NCBI GenBank assembly: GCA_004524425.1
Contig: SDNN01000103.1
Span: 1 to 9,509 of the forward strand
Length of the DNA: 9,509 nt
Direction: 5' to 3'
DNA from: Promethearchaeota archaeon
GTDB taxonomy: Archaea; Asgardarchaeota; Lokiarchaeia; Sigynarchaeales; SOKP01
The translations under genes and the position numbers were made by a program. How positions within the stretch are numbered: position 1 is the stretch's first letter; every line of letters starts with the position of its first letter. Below the pieces are notes generated by a model. That model was not told the DNA's origin and ran no database searches. It worked only from the letters and a program-made list of their open reading frames with translations. Of this stretch, positions 6,114 through 9,509 are shown in pieces.

Positions 6114-7331
6114 TTATCTCCATTCTTTCCCACATTGTCCACAAATATACTTCTTCGCATAAAAATTGCCCCAAATTGGGCGCTCTTTATCATCCAACTC
6201 CCTTATTTGAGCTTTGTTTGAATTCCCACAGTGAGGGCATTGCCACTTTCTTGTAGTTTCCTCATCGGAGGCCTCTATAGATTTACCAGTCTCAGCAACA
6301 TCTTCATCTTCTAAGGCTTCCAATTCTTTTTCTTTTAGACTAGGAGGTTTTTCTAATGGTTTTTTTATAACTTCATTTATTTTTTCTGCTTTCTTCTTAG
6401 GTTCTTGAACTGGTTTTGAGCTAAGAGATTGAACTTGGGGTAATTGTGCTTCAAGCTTCTTTTTAGTTTTGTGGGGGAGAGATTCCATTGCGGTAATAGT
6501 TTTTGCTAATAATATTGAATCACGCTTTTTTAATAATTTGTTAGTTTCTTCCAGTTCTGTAATTTTATTGGTCAAATCTGAGATTTTTCTTTCATATTTC
6601 AAGGTTTTTAATTTTTCGCGTTTCAATTCCTCTAATTTTAGGCTTAATTCACTGTTTTCTTGTTCTAACTGGGTATTATTCTGCTTGAGTTTCCCTATTA
6701 AATGATCAAGTTCTTCTGATGAGGAAGATTTTGTTTCTAAGAGTTTAATATCTTGAAGAAGTGATTGATTCTTTTGTTCCAAACTTGAAATTTGATCCTT
6801 TAAAGTATCTATCTCCTGCTTTAAATCCTCACTTTTATCCAATCTAGACGTTTCTTCGCCACTCTGTTCCATACTCACGCCTTTTTCTTGCTCTAGCGCC
6901 GCAATTTTCTGTTTTAACATCTTATTATGTGTTTCTAATCGATTATAATCCTCAATCAACGTATTGAGAGAATTTTGCGTTTTTAAAAGAATCTCTTCTT
7001 TAATGGTATCCGATTCTTTTTCTTTCATTTGGTCGAGTTCGTTAGTTAGAGTCTTTACTTTATTGTTTAATTTTTTCTTTTCTTGATCTTTCTGATTGAG
7101 TTCTTCTCTGAGAGAGGTAACCATCTCTTTCAATATTTTTATTTCCTCTGTATCTTCTTTTTTCTCTTCACCTGCGACAGATGGTGGTTTAAAAGGTTCT
7201 TTTTGGGCTTCTAATTTAGTTTTTAAACTATCAACTTCCATTTTCAAATTTTCAATAGTTTTTTCCATTAACGCCCTTGTATGTTCGTCTTCCTCTGCTT
7301 TATTAATTAAATCCTTTATATTTTTACTCAT
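6114..7331 (-). CDS. Long coiled-coil protein with C-terminal zinc ribbon
   Basis: 405 aa, no signal peptide or membrane segment. Residues about 10-45 and 68-275 are heptad-rich, with Leu/Ile at a/d positions and many Glu/Lys, as in SMC- or golgin-like rods; about 290-362 is a Pro/Lys/Glu-rich linker; 363-405 is a zinc ribbon with C365xxC368 and C397xxC400, ending CGQCGKEWR. The ribbon looks like TFIIS/RPA12-type folds, which fits nucleic-acid or protein contact, but this is by cysteine spacing only. The coiled coil predicts dimers or higher forms. A TATA box centred 25 nt upstream of the ATG, with no Shine-Dalgarno site, suggests a leaderless transcript. It is followed by the SET gene and divergent from pepF. 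I do not recognise a named family. Confidence 0.85.
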   Translation of the reverse strand: MSKNIKDLINKAEEDEHTRALMEKTIENLKMEVDSLKTKLEAQKEPFKPPSVAGEEKKEDTEEIKILKEMVTSLREELNQKDQEKKKLNNKVKTLTNELDQMKEKESDTIKEEILLKTQNSLNTLIEDYNRLETHNKMLKQKIAALEQEKGVSMEQSGEETSRLDKSEDLKQEIDTLKDQISSLEQKNQSLLQDIKLLETKSSSSEELDHLIGKLKQNNTQLEQENSELSLKLEELKREKLKTLKYERKISDLTNKITELEETNKLLKKRDSILLAKTITAMESLPHKTKKKLEAQLPQVQSLSSKPVQEPKKKAEKINEVIKKPLEKPPSLKEKELEALEDEDVAETGKSIEASDEETTRKWQCPHCGNSNKAQIRELDDKERPIWGNFYAKKYICGQCGKEWR

Positions 7332-7351
7332 CTTGGATCATACTTTTCAAA

Positions 7352-7360
7352 AAAATATTT
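7352..7360 (-). promoter_or_regulatory. TATA box of the coiled-coil/SET operon
   Basis: AAATATTTT on the minus strand, centred about 25 nt before the A of the ATG at 7331. Spacing matches a leaderless transcript and no Shine-Dalgarno sequence lies between. Confidence 0.5.
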
Positions 7361-7465
7361 TTGGTCTATCATCTTTTTAATGTATTTCATATAAATAAAT
7401 TTAGTTCTAAGTTACGATCATTGAGAACATAATTTTTTATTCTAAATTTTAAATTTCTCATAAAA

Positions 7466-7474
7466 TTTAATAAT
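7466..7474 (+). promoter_or_regulatory. TATA box of pepF
   Basis: TTTAATAAT centred about 25 nt before the ATG at 7495, again giving a start of transcription at the start codon. The bases just before the ATG (ACCTAATCTGAACT) hold no Shine-Dalgarno site. The 163-bp gap from 7332 to 7494 is thus a divergent promoter region. Confidence 0.55.
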
Positions 7475-7494
7475 ATTTTTACCTAATCTGAACT

Positions 7495-9276
7495 ATGGCA
7501 AGTGCACAAATTACTTGGGATTTAAATGACTTTTATAAGGATTCAGAGGATCCTCAAGTCGAGAAGGATCTTAAAGAACTCCTAAAAAAATCGCAAAATT
7601 TTCAGGAGAGAGTTAGAGGAAATATCAAAACTAATAGTTTAAAGGCTAAAGAATTATTAGAATGGTATAAAGAATATGAAGCAATTTCTGAAAATCTTTT
7701 TTATCTTGAAACCTATTCCCAATTACTATATTCTATTAACACTTTAGATAATAAAGTAAAAGCTTTTGTAGCCAAAATTGACGATAATAAGGTGAAAATT
7801 CAAGAGAATTTACTCTTCTTTAATCTAGAACTCAATGAAATTTCCGATGCTAAATTTGCCGAATTAAAAGGAAATCCCAAATTAGAGCGATTCAAGCATG
7901 CTCTTTTAATAAACAGAATGAGGAAGCCTCATCAGTTAACAGAAAAAGAAGAGCAGATTATCTTAATGAAGGACATAACGGGAAAGAATGGCTTTTTGAA
8001 GCTTTATAATGAGTTAAAAAGCAGTTTTACTTTTGAGTTTGAAGTAGAAGGGGAGATAAAACAATTGACAGAAGCAGAACTATTTGCATATATGTATCAA
8101 ACAGATAAAGAGCTTCGCTTTAAAGCGTTAAAAACTATCCTCTCAAAATACACAGAAAATGAATTAATTTTTACCCATATCTTCAATAATATCCTTAAAG
8201 ATTGGGATGTGGAAACGAGAAGAAAAAATTATAAAAATCCAATATCTCGGCGTAATTTGATGAATGAAATAAGCGACGAGGTTGTTGAAACCGTTGGTAA
8301 AGTTACAACTGAAAGCTATCATATTGTACAAAAGTATTACACCTTAAAGAAAAAAATAATGGGACTATCTGAACTTCACATGTCAGACTTGTATGCACCT
8401 GTTGGTCAGATTGAGCAAAAATATAAGTACATAGAAGCAATAGACCTGATCAAAGAAATAAATCATAACTTTCATCCTGAATTTAAAAATATCATTGCAA
8501 AGATGGATGAAGTCCATCATATTGATGCAACACCCCGTAAAGGAAAAAATCGAGGAGCGTTTTGTGCATTTGGAAAATTAAAACACTATCCCTTTGTATT
8601 TGTAAATTTCGTAGACAATATTGACTCTGTGCGCACTCTTGCCCATGAATTAGGTCATGCAATTCAAGCCTATTATATTCAACGAGACCAGAACTTTATA
8701 AATATGGATATCTCTCTAGCGATTGCCGAAATTGCCTCAGTATTTAATGAGATGCTCATTATTGATTATTTATTAAACAGTGATTTATCAGAAGAGGATA
8801 AAAAGGCTCTATTATGTGTCTTTATCGAAAAAAATATTGCCACTTCCTTTCGACAAAATGCCTTTTATAACTTTGAAACGAGTATTCACAATTTAATTGA
8901 AAAGAAGTTACCTACAACTGAGGAAGTAAAGGATTTATTTATACAAGAGATGAGATCAATGTTTGGTGACTCTATAACGAATATAAAGGAGGAGTATGCT
9001 AGTTATTGTTTTGTTATCCCTCATTTTCTGCATGATCCCTTTTACGTATATGCTTATAATATGTCAAATCTGTTAGTAATCTCGCTTTATCAAATGTATC
9101 TTGAAGAAAAAGAAAAGTTTGTCCCAAAATTTATAAAATTGCTCTCTGTTGGGTGTTCACAAACACCTCAAGAAATGCTTTCCGATATTGGCATTGATCT
9201 CAACGATCCCTCCTTTTGGCAAAAAGGAATTAAGTTTTTAGCTGGTAAAATTGATGAGTTAGAAACACTAGTTTAA
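7495..9276 (+). CDS. pepF: Oligoendopeptidase F, M3 family zinc metallopeptidase
   Basis: 593 aa cytosolic peptidase that cuts short peptides and helps recycle the products of larger proteases. The zinc site is complete: H384-E385-L-G-H388 in LAHELGHAIQAYY, and the third ligand E412 in AIAEIASVFNE, 24 residues after H388. The substrate/transition-state region near the C-terminus reads IPHFLHDPFYVYAYN (508-522), with the His and Tyr residues typical of PepF. The N-terminal PepF domain is recognisable at about 113-185 (LERFKHALLINRMRKPHQLT). Length is normal for the family, and there is no signal peptide or membrane segment. It is a single gene with its own leaderless-type promoter, divergent from the coiled-coil operon. 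Confidence 0.96.
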   Translation: MASAQITWDLNDFYKDSEDPQVEKDLKELLKKSQNFQERVRGNIKTNSLKAKELLEWYKEYEAISENLFYLETYSQLLYSINTLDNKVKAFVAKIDDNKVKIQENLLFFNLELNEISDAKFAELKGNPKLERFKHALLINRMRKPHQLTEKEEQIILMKDITGKNGFLKLYNELKSSFTFEFEVEGEIKQLTEAELFAYMYQTDKELRFKALKTILSKYTENELIFTHIFNNILKDWDVETRRKNYKNPISRRNLMNEISDEVVETVGKVTTESYHIVQKYYTLKKKIMGLSELHMSDLYAPVGQIEQKYKYIEAIDLIKEINHNFHPEFKNIIAKMDEVHHIDATPRKGKNRGAFCAFGKLKHYPFVFVNFVDNIDSVRTLAHELGHAIQAYYIQRDQNFINMDISLAIAEIASVFNEMLIIDYLLNSDLSEEDKKALLCVFIEKNIATSFRQNAFYNFETSIHNLIEKKLPTTEEVKDLFIQEMRSMFGDSITNIKEEYASYCFVIPHFLHDPFYVYAYNMSNLLVISLYQMYLEEKEKFVPKFIKLLSVGCSQTPQEMLSDIGIDLNDPSFWQKGIKFLAGKIDELETLV

Positions 9277-9296
9277 GATCAACTATAAGAAGACTA

Positions 9297-9302
9297 TTTT
9301 TT
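9297..9302 (+). terminator. Short T-run after pepF
   Basis: Six T at 9297-9302, about 20 nt past the stop codon at 9274-9276. A modest archaeal-type terminator candidate; no clear stem precedes it. Confidence 0.35.
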
Positions 9303-9316
9303 CCTATCTAAGGAGA

Positions 9317-9381
9317 TTTAAATATTACCTCTTTTACTAAAGATATGATTTATATATCAAATAAAAATAGAAAAAGGAGAT
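9317..9381 (+). promoter_or_regulatory. Promoter and ribosome binding site of the last gene
   Basis: TTTAAATA at 9317-9324 is a good TATA box; initiation near 9345 would give a leader of about 40 nt. A second TATA-like TTTATATA lies at 9349-9356, too near the start for the leader needed. GGAGAT at 9376-9381 is a strong Shine-Dalgarno site 6 nt before the ATG at 9388. Confidence 0.55.
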
Positions 9382-9387
9382 AATTAT

Positions 9388-9509
9388 ATGGGTGGTTTTG
9401 GGAAAAATCTCAAGAAAGGATTTGCGAAGGTCGCTGGAGGTATTACCGAAGAGCTTACTGGAAGTGAAGCGGTAGGAAAGGGTGTCAAGAAGGGCGTTAA
9501 GAAAGGAAG
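9388..9509 (+). CDS. Gly/Lys-rich cationic protein (3' partial)
   Basis: The ATG at 9388 follows a strong GGAGAT site, and the frame stays open to the window end (40 full codons). The visible part begins MGGFGKNLKKGFAKVAGG and continues with ITEELTGSEAVGKGVKKGVK. Gly and Lys dominate, with Lys-Lys-Gly recurring about every four to eight residues and hydrophobic Phe, Val, Ile or Leu between them, so segments could form basic amphipathic helices that bind membranes or nucleic acid. Base composition is richer in G than the neighbours because of the Gly and Lys codons. No domain is recognised; the rest of the protein may carry one. Function unknown. Confidence 0.75.
   Translation, partial: MGGFGKNLKKGFAKVAGGITEELTGSEAVGKGVKKGVKKG

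Noticed and set aside
7096..7380. 94-codon plus-strand ORF, Ser/Phe-rich
   Set aside because: It is the reverse strand of the Glu/Lys coiled-coil codons, which gives Ser/Phe-rich products; it also crosses the divergent promoter.

Overview
The window looks like a piece of an AT-rich archaeal chromosome, most plausibly an Asgard (Lokiarchaeia-like) archaeon. Support comes from archaeal TATA boxes, several of them centred about 25 nt before the start codon (the leaderless arrangement), other genes with GGTGA/GGAG-type Shine-Dalgarno sites, a two-C-terminal-cysteine peroxiredoxin of archaeal type, and proteins joining PH/GRAM-like, winged-helix and zinc-ribbon parts. The lineage is an inference from style and protein types; no marker gene is present. 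No rRNA, tRNA, CRISPR array, IS element or phage gene was seen.

Layout. 1-777 (+): 3' part of a protein with a PH/GRAM-like region, a winged-helix-like region and a C-terminal zinc ribbon; its 5' end lies outside the window. 961-1641 (+): peroxiredoxin. 1667-4103 (-): a set of three genes, read as SAM methyltransferase, MscS-like channel A, MscS-like channel B; the two channel genes overlap in a TAATG junction. 4104-4515: a 412-bp stretch without a long gene. It holds a perfect 10-bp inverted repeat, a third copy of the same word beside a TATA box, a 28-codon plus-strand ORF with Shine-Dalgarno-like site and a T-tract terminator. 4516-5436 (-): UbiA-family prenyltransferase. 5614-7331 (-): two-gene operon, a 405-aa coiled-coil protein with a C-terminal zinc ribbon followed by a small SET-domain methyltransferase. 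7495-9276 (+): M3-family oligoendopeptidase F, divergent from the coiled-coil gene. 9388 to the window end (+): start of a Gly/Lys-rich cationic protein.

How the genes relate. Most are ordinary housekeeping or stress genes: peroxide removal, osmotic relief, isoprenoid transfer, peptide breakdown. Three places stand out: the repeat-bracketed small ORF near 4.2-4.45 kb, which looks like a small regulated transcription unit; the coiled-coil/SET operon, where a Lys-rich scaffold-like protein is paired with a putative protein-lysine methyltransferase; and the cationic Gly/Lys-rich protein at the right edge. None of them is proof of a new system; each is a testable lead.
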